In this document: positions 44,101 through 54,557 of the stretch, piece after piece
How positions within the stretch are numbered: position 1 is the first letter of the stretch
Layout: every line of letters begins with the position of its first letter
Source: Tubiluchus corallicola
Taxonomy: Eukaryota; Priapulida; Priapulimorpha; Priapulimorphida; Tubiluchidae
Length of the DNA stretch: 62,000 nucleotides
Direction: 5' to 3'
NCBI GenBank assembly: GCA_030141605.1
Contig: JAQGDQ010000109.1
Coordinates: 280,001-342,000, forward strand
Made by a program: the position numbers and the translations under genes
Notes under the pieces: model-generated
Told to the model about the DNA's origin: nothing
The model's input: only the letters and a program-made list of their open reading frames with translations
Database searches by the model: none

Positions 44101-47100
44101 CTATGCTGCAAGGGAATTAATTTAAACCCTACTTTAGAACATGCTTCCAATGGACTTTAAAATATTCATGAAATACAAAAACGTATAACAAATAAATTAT
44201 AGCAAAATTAAAATACAGAATTAAAAGCACCCATGCTGGCAGATTGATTCTGCGTAGCACGCTATAGACGCCTAGCCACGGTGCGGTCCGTGGATCGAGA
44301 ATATTCGCATTGCGCACAGCATAGAATACATTTTCAACTTTGAGAAATTGCATTACGAATGCGTAAGGGTTTGGTTCTTATAAACATTACAGAATTTTTT
44401 TGTTTTTGCTAATAAAACCGACCCAAAAGTACCTCGAAAAGTACGGGATTTCTTTCTGCTTACTTATTAGTTTCTATTCGGACATCTTTTTGGCGCTCCT
44501 CTACCAGCAATAAATTTGATAATGGTAGCTACCTCGAAAGAGAAGGTGCGACAAGGAAGCGTAATCGAATTCGTAAGCGTAATGGGAAGCGTAATTCTAC
44601 GAAGCGTTCGTCTTACGAATGCGTAAGAGGAAGATCTTCATCAAATAATATTTTTCAAAAAATTGATGAAGTTTGACGTAGATGTAATCTTCAATGTACA
44701 TTATTTCAGGCGGACCTGGAAGTCGAAAAGGTCGAATTGTTGACGAGTTGGTCAATACATTCGGATTCACTCTGCTCAGTGCTGAAGCCCTGATATTAGA
44801 AAATCTGCCAAACAAGATTGACAACATTACCTCATCTTCTAGCTTACAAAACATGAATACAACTCAAGCAATGCAACGTGTACTTAAGGTAAGTAGTCAC
44901 TAAAAAAAGTTGGATACATATATCTAAGGAAGTATAGGAAACGTTAGTATAATAAAATGGTGTTAAGCATGTATGGTACTAAATGTGCTGACTCTTAACT
45001 TGTAACTTAACACTAGAATCAGAAGTTTTGATAACTAAAGCGAGTGTCACTTTTTTGAGACTCTGCCTGCAAGCAACTAACACTGTCTTTTTTACAAACT
45101 ATTTTGCATTTTTACGAATACAGGGATATAGCTGATTGGTTACTGTGCATGTGGGCTTGTTGGCTAAGCTAAGTAACGTTAGGCTTGATTAGTTAATGTA
45201 CCTATCAGTTGTAAGAACTTTTACTTAGGAGCAGTTATTTCACTTTCTGCTAAAGCACTAAAATCTTGTTTTTTGATTTGTCTTATCAAATTTGAATAAA
45301 CAATTTCAAAAACGTGATGAAAAAAATACTGTTTAGTGCAAGTGTTATTTTTGCGAACGTTTTTTAATGAAAATCCACGAATCTTCGGTTCCGTCCTTTA
45401 TTAAACAAGCGTGAAGAAGATACGCATTACAAAACTCATTCAACATTCTCATTGTTCTCTTGTGTAGGATAACCCAGAATTATTGACATTGGAATGGGGG
45501 CTGCATCTCATTGAAAACGCTATAAAAAGTAATGGTTTTGACTCACTCTACCTAGTGGACATAATTCCAAATCTGAGATACCTTCTCACCGATAATCTAT
45601 TCGGCAAGGACTGTACCTCAGACATGGAAAACTTTGAAGACATGGTAAGATTTTATACCATTTGCTTGCATGGTCTTATAAAGCCTTATGAAGCCAGCTA
45701 AGTGTAACTAAATGTTAACTAAAAGCAATGAAGGAATGCTTTCGAATACCTTTAATTTTTTATCTAGAATGGTTTATTTGACTATAGTGTGACTATGAGA
45801 GGCCATCAGTTTAAAAATTGTTTCATTTTTTCTCGTACGAATGGTGCCAAAATTACGAAAATCATAAAATGAGATTGAGATGATGAGCATACTGAGATTA
45901 AAATTTTAGCCCACCAAAACAAGTTTTTTCCCTGATGTAGTGCTAAACATCAGCATTTTTGGATGGAAATCGTGAAAAAACGATCAACTTAGTAGTGAGT
46001 TCTCACGAACTTCGGGTATGCCAATATATGGAGGATGCTATTCAGGAACATGTATTTCACAACTCAGTATTCCTTATATAGGTATATATAACTACATGTA
46101 CATATAAAATTTTGTGGGTAGAATTATATGTACATAAAAAATATTTTTAATAGTAAAAAAGAAACGGTTCCTCGTAAAAATCAAACTATTTTTAATTAAT
46201 TACTGCTTAAGCTTCGTCTCGTGATACTGTAAATTACATTTTTCTCTCTGTTTTGATAATTTGCAGAAAATTGCTAAGATTGCTTGGTATTTACCCATGA
46301 TTATGATTATGATTATGCGTTTGATTACATAAATAAAATCAGACAAGAAGCTTATCATTGCAACACTTTGTATTATAAATACATATTATAACTACTACCT
46401 CAAATGCCTTATCAAAACCTCTGCCTAAATGACAAACTTCTAAGCTGAGCAAATGTACAACGATGATATTGATAAAGGAACTTTAGGTATTCCATGAATT
46501 CGGAAAAACGTTGTTCTATATATACTTTTTTCAATATTCCATGTCTAGCTTCCTTTCATATATAATCGGCAAGTACGTATAATTTACAGTTCATTAACAT
46601 TAAAAATGGACAAATGCATTTTGCATACATAAAATCTTAACACAGAAACAGTACATACACAATAGGCTATTATGGATAAAACTAAAATCATTGTGTGCGT
46701 GTGTGTGTGTGTGGGGTGTGTGTGTGTGTGTGTGCGTGCGTGCGTGTGTGTGTGTGTGCGTATGGGGTTTGGGTTGGGGGTGTGGTGGGTGGCGGCGTCT
46801 TGGGGGAATACATGTATATAAAAATCACTTTTATATACATGTATATAAAAGAAATCAGCCATAATTAATTCCATAAGTCCATATTAAATTGCTAATTAAT
46901 TAAAAAGGTTTCTTTATAAAAAAGTTTTGTGAAATAATTTTAACTTTTGAACATTATTGATTTTACGTGCATGAATTGGTATATCATTCCATAATTTTGG
47001 TGCTGCTATTTTGTATTTTATTATTCTGAAAGAAATGGACAATCAGTGCAATTGCATGAGAACAGGAGTTATGTGATCATATTTACGAGTGCCTGTAATA

Positions 47101-49985
47101 GTCCGAGCCTCTAATTATCCGTATAGAGGACTCAGCTATGTCAAACTGGGACGCTGAAACAACTATTCGGCCTTGAGACGTTTTTATGTAGTTTGGAACT
47201 TAGCGAGCTCATATCCAGTATAATGTACATGTAGCTAATGAGCCTCTAAGATGAGCCATTACTCTGGCAAAAATCTTTTAACCAAATTCGGGTGCACGTA
47301 TAGATCCTCTCCCAATAAGTTAGTCGCATTAAAAGCTAAACTCTCAGCCATAGAAAGTATTTAAAATAGGAACAAATGGCGAGTTTGTCATCCATAATTT
47401 TATCCATTTATGGAGACCTTTTAGAAATCTTTATTTTTTATATGTCTTTGGTTTATATGTTTTTTGACACGGAACCTATAATAATGCACTATTTTTATTT
47501 TATAATTTCAGTTTCCATGTCTATTTGCTGTGAATATTACTTGCCCAGAGATCAAACGTTCTAAGAAAGACTCGCAGCCTAGTGAGGCTTTCAACGAATA
47601 TCAGGGAAGTGAAGGTCAATCAGATGAGATGGACCTAACGCGAACACAGGTAAGACTTTTCTGGGGACTTCTGAAAGTAGCCATTCTACTATTATGGTAG
47701 CAGTAATAGCCCGTTGTTGTTGTTGTTACTGTTGCTGCTGCTGCTGTTGTTGTTGTTGTTGTTGCTACGACCATTGTTGCGCCTGTTATTTACGTTTCTC
47801 TGTGGCCCTGATACATTTAATATTTCGATTAATCTAATCGATTAATTGTTGATTAATTTTATTATATCTTTCCCAGACATCAGTAAACTATATTGAACAG
47901 TTTTATTTGATTATTGCACGATCTTATTTTTATCTTCAGAAAAGACGAGCAAGGTATGAACTGTGTGTTCAATACTTCCTTGAATATTTTATCGATTCCG
48001 GCCGAATGGTGACCATTGATGGGTCGTCAGATTGTACGGATCTTATCTGGCAAAGACTGTACGAATTTCTTGACGATCTTCACACGTTCACGCCAAGCAA
48101 AACCGTCGATACTGTGATAGTGTTTTGCTTCAGTAAGTTAAGAACATTTCCTCGTATCATAATCATAATTATTACCACAAAATGTAAAAAATATATCTTT
48201 CTCTCTTTCTTTCTCTCTCCGCCCCCCCTCTCTGTTTCTCCAATAAAATTTGTACTTTTATTATAAAACCATAGTAAAAAATTATTTAGCAGCATAATGA
48301 CCATTTGCAACTTAAACTAGGCTATAATTTTGACAGTTGCATTTTTAGTAGAGTAATTTAGCATGTTATTTTAATGGTATTTAGGGATTAATTCCATGTT
48401 TATTGTAGGTTTTGACGAGATATCAGGCCTTGATGTTCAGCGATATGGTTTAGCTAGAATAAACATGAAGTCAGCAGTGGGAGAACCAGTAGAAACGTTT
48501 GTATGTTCATTATATCAATATGATTGGATAGGTGCGGGTTCAGGTTTTAATAGCAGTTTCAACAATTACCCATTCGATCCTAGGGAATAATCAAAAAAAT
48601 TTTTGCAAAGAAAATTGCACTTACTTGGGTGACCAATAACTGTAGCCTCAAAATAATCAAAAGAATAACTTTCTTACTGCGTTTAAGTCACTGTCAATTC
48701 AGTAAATGTCAGTAGTATAGCCCTTGGAAACCGTACTTCGCCGATTGTTAGGATTAGGTATATAGCATATTACCGTGATCGCCAGACCTTTAACGTTGAC
48801 TACTTTCCTTTCTATGTCTTCCATGTTACTTTGTCATTTGTTTTAAATGTCTCCTAGGAAGATGCTCTGGAGTGGCTATGTCGAGAGATAGACAAGAAAC
48901 CAGCCAGTGCCAAGTATTATCTTGTGGAAGCTGAAGGAAGCCCTTTATTACAGCAATACATTCCCAACGGAAATCAGAATGGTGCTATCAAAGTATGAAA
49001 TAAGTAGTAATAATTATAAAGCTTTTTATTGTTGACCTATATGATCAGGCATCTTGCAGCTAGCGTTCTTCGATTTGTACTTTAAAAATATATTCAGGCT
49101 CATCAACGTAATAATTGCAATACAATATGTAATTTATTGTTAAATTTAAGCAGATTGAGCTTGGAAATTTAATATCATACAACTTCTAAAAATGTCCTGT
49201 GTATGGTTTGCATAGGCTTATTAACCAAAAAAGATAAGCCCAACAAGCGTTTGGCCCATGCGATTGTCTTTTTTAATTCTTCAAGTTCCGCAAATGGAAA
49301 CCGTGGAGCCCCCGAAGAGCCGCATCGAGAAAAATTACTAATTCGTGCACGAATTAGTAATTTTTCTCAACGTGCCCATTCGGGGTCTCTATAGGAGAAG
49401 ACATCACAAAAGAAAAACTTTGCTGAAAGTACAAAAAATCGAGACAGTTGGGCAGCGGAGATTTCCGGATGTTAACTCCACTCTTTTACACTCACAGGTG
49501 CTTTTGCTATGTGGGCCCTGTTTTAATGCATTTTAAGGTTTGCCAGTTCATGTCTCACGGTATAAGAATGGTTCAATTATGAGTACCTAAAGTGATATGG
49601 CGAACCAGTTTCACGATGAAGTCAAAACATCCTTGATACAGTTAAAACATGTGCTTCCCGGTCCAATTAGCGATAATGACATTTCATTTCCGTGTAGCTA
49701 ACACAAGTGTATGCCCATCATTTTCAGGTAGACTCATCAAATTGCTTCAAAGAGCTGCAATTCATGGAGATCGAGGAGGTGCGTCTAGATAAGTTCATCA
49801 GCGTCGCCCCACGTCAAAAACTCCGCAAGAATGTCAACCGCAAAACCAGCTTATTCCAGAAGAAATTCAAGGCAGTCTCGTCACTAGAAAGTGAAATTTA
49901 CTTGTTTCCATTGAACACAGACATTGAACTGTGCAAACTGATAGTTGGCAAAATGGACGAACACAGAAAAACTAAGGCGTTGTGA
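29021..49985 (+). CDS. Acylated adenylate-kinase-like P-loop protein, eight exons
   Basis: CDS is join(29021..29153, 44710..44888, 45468..45644, 47512..47649, 47940..48132, 48409..48500, 48858..48992, 49728..49985), 434 aa, every junction in phase with GT-AG. Starts MGCGVSSHAV: Gly2 fits N-myristoylation and Cys3 palmitoylation, so membrane attachment is likely. The exon 1/2 junction rebuilds KIIFIFGGPGSRKGR at about 39-53, an adenylate-kinase-type P-loop in which the usual GKGT reads RKGR. LVDIIPNL (133-140) stands where active enzymes have FLIDGYPR. Later exons give NFEDMFPCLFAVNIT (strand after the NMP region) and RMVTIDGSSDCTDLIWQRLYEFL (the C-terminal core helix). The tail (275-434) is not a domain I recognise. 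The fold is confident; catalytic activity is doubtful. Intron 1 (about 15.6 kb) carries a nested gene on the other strand. Confidence 0.85.
30219..30357. repeat. (ATTC)n tetranucleotide microsatellite
   Basis: About 33 ATTC units with one GTTC interruption. Confidence 0.95.
32798..32815. repeat. Poly-C run of 18
   Basis: Uninterrupted homopolymer; its exact length is a likely sequencing uncertainty. Confidence 0.9.
35426..35431 (-). terminator. Poly(A) signal AATAAA for the VWA gene
   Basis: AATAAA on the minus strand 21-26 bases past the TAG, giving a very short 3' UTR. Confidence 0.55.
35452..38616 (-). CDS. Large intracellular VWA-domain protein, intronless CDS
   Basis: 1054 aa from the ATG at 38616. 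The frame stays open 11 codons further upstream, but a TTTGCTTCAG acceptor at 38621-38622 places the exon start at 38620, just before this ATG, which implies a 5'-UTR intron. No signal peptide or membrane helix. A VWA domain covers about 45-240: IIIMDRSGSMGG (MIDAS DxSxS, 54-58), RGTTHMTG (MIDAS Thr) and LLVISDGE (MIDAS Asp), so metal-dependent binding is likely intact. The remaining 800 residues are mostly helical-looking with no domain I can name. Near the C-terminus comes FGIRNRHGHSNENPSHWALGCACH, dense in His/Cys/Trp. The coding region has no intron although neighbouring genes are split, and it lies antisense inside another gene's first intron. A retrogene or a transferred gene is possible. 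Confidence 0.85.
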   Translation of the reverse strand: MDKMGQEQDSKDPACDVQAYITTISSEEHLLALDLSNFNPKVVKQKPQLIIIMDRSGSMGGSTNLCILQAANLAKTMDLATLSVIAFDSEIETFVQISPSELRSKDIRARGTTHMTGAVPAFEEIISKFDQGSLIQLLVISDGELHDTAEFLNTNENTIAKNPSHGHTIHVIGMRLNTGSSGDTRAISAWFQWNNHPAVSPQIIECDSGEEAIGKFFSKISATLKENTSMACHILRSDIPVIKLTPWDKPSALSKVWCNGSQPTHFLVSHKSAKLFLDDMSIKIIEKEIENEFMIKNFLSMTDKKLRGLHVLGTESARDTIVMIQQFIKSLETYFKNAIVKNVSNQAQHGTQRQIQHSLRIRAEALCKKSEAKRKSILSVLAELCNKNRVAEMNSFNQAEFLREADSAHSSARRLARRTFVDEVNNKLVNSIKRIINLPTTDMNEDVSFYSYCADKDTIETVKEMGSRLEELDTIDLLKIVGLVGIAYDAQQGNLPDPWQYTVREVYPGLMLSQQDLWLAFEQGEGEALHAYGMSDKCITGVLPVRSKYNALFYDACRTSFLQAHASVSMRKMIAPVAYDNAAQLTAVAVCLLRQMCEDAISTVGSTTFLNIIKTLQYYDSTSPKMFKYDTTAVGGSGCLEQDILLEGHNLGAYLTGRQDISSLNKLACFLLCRHQSLAANIDYKNLLRVMISLENYHHVRRLMSTAKPRDFDTLLDTFLGMTDVSRKATPVQPLFVPEPETLVFYNDYDRDLLATEVAKFRGDWKLPAMLIMAVSVMDKCGQYLTPEGFRMEMSALLKNFKPGDMCGIEGDWDEFLDCNAIQAVSSKNQLYNRVDIKNNVFLLAPLITKAEREDYLKSLVSKKYFDEYQRQLTLKNAEEAHIKLEGAIDKMVNTSSMTEFMELLNEHIPQRDLDGADTLWTKLTTASSENVLRKQKLYVFITGCTIDDEYVWNKGNAMRTSIADAEPFFSEEEFHCIELKVAKRKFHVYRWFGIRNRHGHSNENPSHWALGCACHVQNLCTRDLSDIREKYNEYIKEEMQKQDSKKSTQKVKQ
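39270..40280. repeat. Dispersed duplication in intron 1
   Basis: GATCAAAGTACAAG...AAATTTCACAGCACT is present at about 39278 and about 40134. TATAGGCAAAGCTTGG/TGTAGGCAGAACTTAG...TTGCATCAT occurs at about 39397, 40034 and 40239. Units of roughly 200 bp diverged by perhaps a quarter. Non-coding. Confidence 0.55.
41870..42902 (+). mobile_element. 5'-truncated non-LTR retrotransposon (LINE) with intact C-terminal reverse-transcriptase frame
   Basis: A continuous frame to a TGA at 42552 encodes the end of a LINE reverse transcriptase: ITVDNKLTWDEQFHQI, TKILIYKSLILPHYLHGC, KLNTMQNYALRLI and AIHLWNLLPSEIK...FKKKLKEYQ. This is the thumb and C-terminal region of the Jockey/CR1/L2-type group. About 340 bases of 3' UTR end in AATAAAGAATTAATATATAATATATAA. 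No endonuclease or catalytic YADD motif is left, so it cannot move. The uninterrupted frame suggests a fairly recent insertion. Confidence 0.85.
44552..44630 (+). promoter_or_regulatory. Cluster of GCGTAA/TTACGC motifs before exon 2
   Basis: GCGTAA occurs four times in about 80 bases and TTACGAATGCGTAAG matches a copy 260 bases upstream (44353). It ends about 80 bases before the exon 2 acceptor. Could be a protein-binding cluster or a decayed repeat; function unknown. Confidence 0.25.
46690..46760. repeat. (TG)n-rich microsatellite
   Basis: GT/GC dinucleotides with GGGG interruptions within intron 3 of the adenylate-kinase-like gene. Confidence 0.9.
46808..46844. repeat. Short hairpin, 16-bp arms and 5-base loop
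   Basis: 46808-46823 and 46829-46844 are exact reverse complements (ATACATGTATATAAAA). Adjacent to the TG repeat. Confidence 0.8.
46895..47150 (-). pseudogene. Decayed LINE reverse-transcriptase C-terminus
   Basis: On the minus strand TRKYDHITPVLMQLH, a stop, SFRIIKYKI, then AAPKLWNDIPIHARKINNV...KLFHKTFL. This is the ordinary C-terminal block of CR1/L2-type LINEs with an internal deletion and stops. Confidence 0.7.
47701..47768. repeat. (GTT)n/(GCT)n triplet repeat
   Basis: GTTGTTGTT..GCTGCTGCT..GTTGTT just after the exon 4 donor at 47649. Intronic. Confidence 0.9.
49327..49368. repeat. Perfect 42-bp palindrome without spacer
   Basis: 21-base arms meet at GTG|CAC. Outside the perfect core, AGCCCCCGAAGAGCC and ATTCGGGGTCTCT continue as imperfect inverted sequence, giving a total of about 85-90 bases. 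It lies in the last intron of the adenylate-kinase-like gene. Confidence 0.92.
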
Positions 49986-49996
49986 TAAAAGCGTGA

Positions 49997-50092
49997 ATTA
50001 AACGACGTTAATTTTGTAGTTTGATATTCTAACTTGCTGGACGTTATGCATAATTGTGGGGACCTCTATCACGGTGGACTTGGTGGAATAAA
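49997..50092 (+). terminator. Poly(A) signals for the adenylate-kinase-like gene
   Basis: ATTAAA at 49997-50002 and AATAAA at 50087-50092, shortly after the TGA ending at 49985. The second is canonical. Confidence 0.45.
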
Positions 50093-51363
50093 CCCGTATA
50101 ATTATGATTGTTGCCTACAATAATCCCTATGCCCTTAGCTATTGACGGTTGTGCCTCTGATTATAATAATTGTACAGACGTACCTTCATTGCATAATAAT
50201 TTAAACGTAAAATACAAAATGTTCTCTGAGAAGGCGCAAATCTTACTTTTTCTTTATGTCATTATACATTATTATGCAGCTAGAATTATTCGACAGCTTT
50301 ACGACCAAAACCTGATTTTTCAGATTTAATTTTGTTGCAGTATTTCTAAGATTTTAGCAGGTTTTTAGAATTCAGGCACTCTGTAAATTAAGCATTATAC
50401 ACAAACTCCTGGGCTTCTCCTATCACTAATGAATGGCGTTTTAAATTTTAAGGCTTTACTCCGTAACCGTCTAGCAAATTCAGAACGGCTGACTTCATGA
50501 TCTCTGCCTTCTCATTATACACTTAATACAGTGATTTCGGGCACCCAAACATTATATTGACTGCCTCTGGGCATTATCAATGTTGCTATAAAATAAAAAA
50601 TGAAAAGAGAGACAAAATTAAGGCTATAATACCTGTCATGAATTCTCAGACTTCCTTCAAGCTTTCCGAAGGCAAAATCAATAAACAATGATAAAGTAGG
50701 TATTAATATTACAAAATATGAAACTTCGCCAAAGTGTTACTAATAACACGATTTATTGTACAAAATTTAATGTTAAGAAATTGAACAGACACACTTTATT
50801 ATACAAACTGTTCCCACGGCTAAAGTTATTATTGCCCCTGCAATGCATGTTTACACAAACAGTGAACAATAGTGCCACTTACCAAGGGCACTTGTGGTTC
50901 TATACATGACTGTTAATAAGCACACAAACTTTATAAAATACCGTTCTATAGAATAATTATGATTACCGGTTTTCCTAAAACTGTTGCAAAGTTAACAAGA
51001 GTTTTTACACAGCTACTTCTGCGTACAAGAGAAGTCCTGATTAACATTATGCTCTAAAATTAGTAATTCATATTACATTATAAAAGTAAACAACAAAACA
51101 CATTATAATGATAAAACTTTCTAAATCACTGCTATCCATAAATTTTGATTATTGTCATTTGTGACACACTGAAGTCTTGTTTACTTATAAAAATATAATG
51201 TAAGATCATTCGATAAATACATTTGGACTTTATAAGCACGCTGAAAATTTACATTCGTGGAAGCATGATTTTTCAGTGAAGCTAATATACAGTAAATTGG
51301 ACAACTTTTCTCCAGCAAATTCAATGGTAAACGTCACTTAAAACTTAACACTGTTATATATCA
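50093..51363. other. Convergent intergenic region and formin 3' UTR
   Basis: The two flanking genes point at each other. Minus-strand AATAAA signals near 50750 and 50795 could end the formin transcript, giving a 3' UTR of about 600 bases. No other gene is seen. Confidence 0.4.
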
Positions 51364-54300
51364 CTAACACCAAGTTTTTTGTGGGGAGGTCCTCCGTGGC
51401 TCTTTTGGTGGACTTCTTGTTGCTAACCTTTCATAAAAAGCAGCAGTGGCTGGATTATTATTTGATCTCGTCTTGGCTGTAAAGCCAGAAATTGTCCGCC
51501 TTTCTGGAGCTCCTCGCCTCAAAGGTGAAATATCACTTTTTTCTGTTTCTTCTGTTTTTGCTTCATTCACTTTCACTGCCGATTTTACTTTTGTGACAAG
51601 AGAATTGGCTCGATTTCTAGTTGATGGAGTTGTTGGTTTTCTCAACTTGTTTGCAGATTGATCTGTTGATTTCTTTATCACAGCAATCTTGGGTGCATCG
51701 GTTGTTCTTAATGAACGACTATCACCTTTGAATGAACCACGAGCTGTAGAGCCATCTAGTGAATGTCTGACAAATGAATTGCTCTCTAATTGTGGAGTGC
51801 TTGGGGTTGCTGATTTTCGTGAAGACAGTGTTACTGGATTAGGGGTGGTGCTACTGCGCTGTCTGTTTGCCATTCTGCTGGGTGTTATCACAGGAGATTC
51901 AGGAGCAGTACCGGGAGCAGATCGATTCTGTAGTGCTGAACTTGATTTGACAGTTTTCTTGCGGGTGTTTGTTCTCAAAACAGGTGTATCACTCTTCACA
52001 AATGCACTTACTGCACCACTACTGGCTATGCTGGAAGATGATCCATGTTCCTGGTTCTTTTTATCAGTCGAGTCATGTGCCTTTGATTTTGATTCTATTC
52101 CACTAACAAATCTGCTTGTACCAGATTTTTTTGTTGTAGTTTTCATATTCGTGCGCTGCTGTGATTTGTTATCTACAGCAGGTGTTTGCCTACTTTTGCT
52201 AGTTAAATTTGAACTTCTTGATCTGGGCCTATCAGATTCCGGAGTAGACACTCTGTTTGTTGAAATTACTTTATTTTGTTCAGAATCAGAAGCTGCAGCC
52301 TTTTTCTTTCTTGAGGGTTTTACTGGAGTGGTTATTTGAGAACTCTGAGACTGTGTATAGTGCCGAGAAGTTGCTGATGAAGATTTTGTAGATAACACTT
52401 CTTTGCCTGATGACATTGGGCTCTTTGATTTTGCTGGTTTTGTGGAAGACACATACGTAGGTGGTGAGATTGCTGTACCTTCAGTCACTTTCTGTGGCAG
52501 ATCTGTATCTTCTAGAGAAGGAGATATATAAGATAGTGAACTATCTAAAATCTCATTAGCCAGCACACTGGGATCCTTTAAACTATATGTATGTTCTGTT
52601 ATTGCATTCTGTATTGAATCTGGTGGTTTTGGGGATTCTGAAAGTTCTGACCCTACTGAGTAGTTAGATGTGCCTTGTGAAGTGCCATCACTTATTAGTG
52701 TCTCAGTATCAAATCCTTCATCTTTGTCACTGTCATAAGCATTTAGCTTACTGGTGGTTACAGTGGTGGTAACAAGGTTCTCAACATCATCCGGATTTTC
52801 TTTTGTGTAAGAAATGTGGGTGACATCATGAGAAACATTTTGTTCCTCAGTTTTACCATCGTGACTATGGTATGCACGATAAAATGGATAATGTGGTATG
52901 TCTCTTTCTGGACTATTCTTCAAAAGTAATTGATTAGTCTTATTTTTATACATTTCACTCTTAGGTGGGCTGTCCTCATTGAAGTAATCTGGAAGCTGTG
53001 GCTTCCACTTAGACTTCCACGAATATTTATGCTCATGCTTTTCTGGTTGAATGCTAGGTGTTTCTTCTTCAACATTCTGTTCCTTATCTCTATCATCAGT
53101 GGAAGATTTATTAAAATGAAAAGAATGAAAGGTGCGTCTGTATCTTGATCGAGGAATAATGTACACACCCCATTCAGTCTCTGTACTGTTGGGATCAGGC
53201 ATTCCTACTTTAACAGGTGATAAATCTGAGTTAAGCACTCCACGTTTGTGACTATTGTTTAAATTATTGTTCTTTTCTGCAATATTTGTACACTTATCTT
53301 TAGTTTTTTGCAAACTGCTTTGAGACATTGCATCAAAATCATTGTTTTGAAAATTGTTGATATTTTTTATAACACTCGAGTTAGTTTGTAAATAATCAGC
53401 AATAACACTTGGTTCTATGTTTTTGTTGTAGTCAGTTTTAGCACTAAGATCATTAAGTTCATCAGCTGGCTTTTCAATATCATAATCAGGTGGGGGAGAT
53501 GGTGGCTTTTCGGGTACAGCACTCATTTGAACCAATTCTGCACTTTCATCTCTAATAGGTGATCTGTCTTCTTTTATTGTCATTAACGCTCCACTAAAAC
53601 CGATATTTCGATGTCTTTGCATTACCGGCTGTTGCCTCAGAGTACCATTATCCATTTGATCATTTACAGGTGAGCCAACATTCAGTGCAAGAGATGTAGG
53701 CCGTACATATGAGTCACTTGGTTTAACATCAACGCTGACAGATTCTTTGACATAGGACTTAATATCAAGGCGTGGTGAAGTTTCTGCTGCCAATTCTGCT
53801 TTCTTCTGTTCCCATTCAGCTTTTCTGTGCTGATGACGTCGGATCGCTTCCTCTACTTCATCTTCTGCTTTTACACTTTCAGTGTTTTCATCTTGGTCAG
53901 GCGACTTATCTGGAGATTTGTTAGAAACTTTAAGCAACTTCGTTAAACTAAAGCGCTTTTTAGGTTTTTCAGCAGCAGATGAATCTGGTTGCAGTCCATC
54001 TGCACTCTTTGTATCAAAAACTGACACTCTTTCCCGCAAACTTTTTGCACGACGGAAAGGTGTGTCCATGATGTCTCCTTTTGGGTCTTGTTTCGGTGAT
54101 GAATCTTTTACAATTGTTTCAAACTTATTCATATTTGCTAGCATTCTTTCAGACAAAGGCCTACCAGTAGGAGAGGAAAAACTATTTGATTCTGACTCCT
54201 TGATGGTGACATTATTAATCGGAAAATCTGTGTTTGACTGACTAGAAGCTGAAGTATCTACAACATCCACAGATGAAGCACGTTCCCTCTGCATATCAAA

Positions 54301-54557
54301 TGTAGGAAATCGGCTGCCTTTTCTCATTCGAGGAAGTGATCCAGGGCGATTTGTTCTACTAAAACCATAGCTATTCTGATTTTTATCTTCAACGTCGGTG
54401 CTTCTCTCCAGATACTGAAGTAAATTGTCTCCTTCTGATACATAATTTTCTCTATTCCGCCGTTGTACTTCATCAGCGCTATTGTCAATTTCGGTTTCAC
54501 GGATATGATTTTTGTCAAATGACTGTTCACTATTTTGATGGGTAATAACAGGAGTAC
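51364..54557 (-). CDS. Large last exon encoding the formin tail
   Basis: Begins at a TTTTTCTAG acceptor, runs to a stop at 51364, uninterrupted. No domain is recognised. Basic, Ser/Thr-rich blocks (for example near 51900-52400) and PPSPPPDYD at about 53485 suggest SH3 and cytoskeletal contacts. Vertebrate FHDC1 also carries a long microtubule-binding tail; similarity here is one of composition, not alignment. Confidence 0.85.

Larger units (their letters stand above)
29154..44709 (+). other. Intron 1 of the adenylate-kinase-like gene
   Basis: Begins GTAAGT and ends TTATTTCAG. It contains an ATTC microsatellite, a poly-C run, the nested VWA gene on the minus strand, a dispersed duplication (39.3-40.3 kb), a 5'-truncated LINE and a GCGTAA motif cluster just before exon 2. 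The stretches 31-35 kb and 40.3-41.8 kb show no gene. Confidence 0.75.

Noticed and set aside
52920-54241. Long frames on the plus strand across the formin tail
   Set aside because: Antisense shadows of the 3.2-kb exon, which alone joins to upstream exons in phase.
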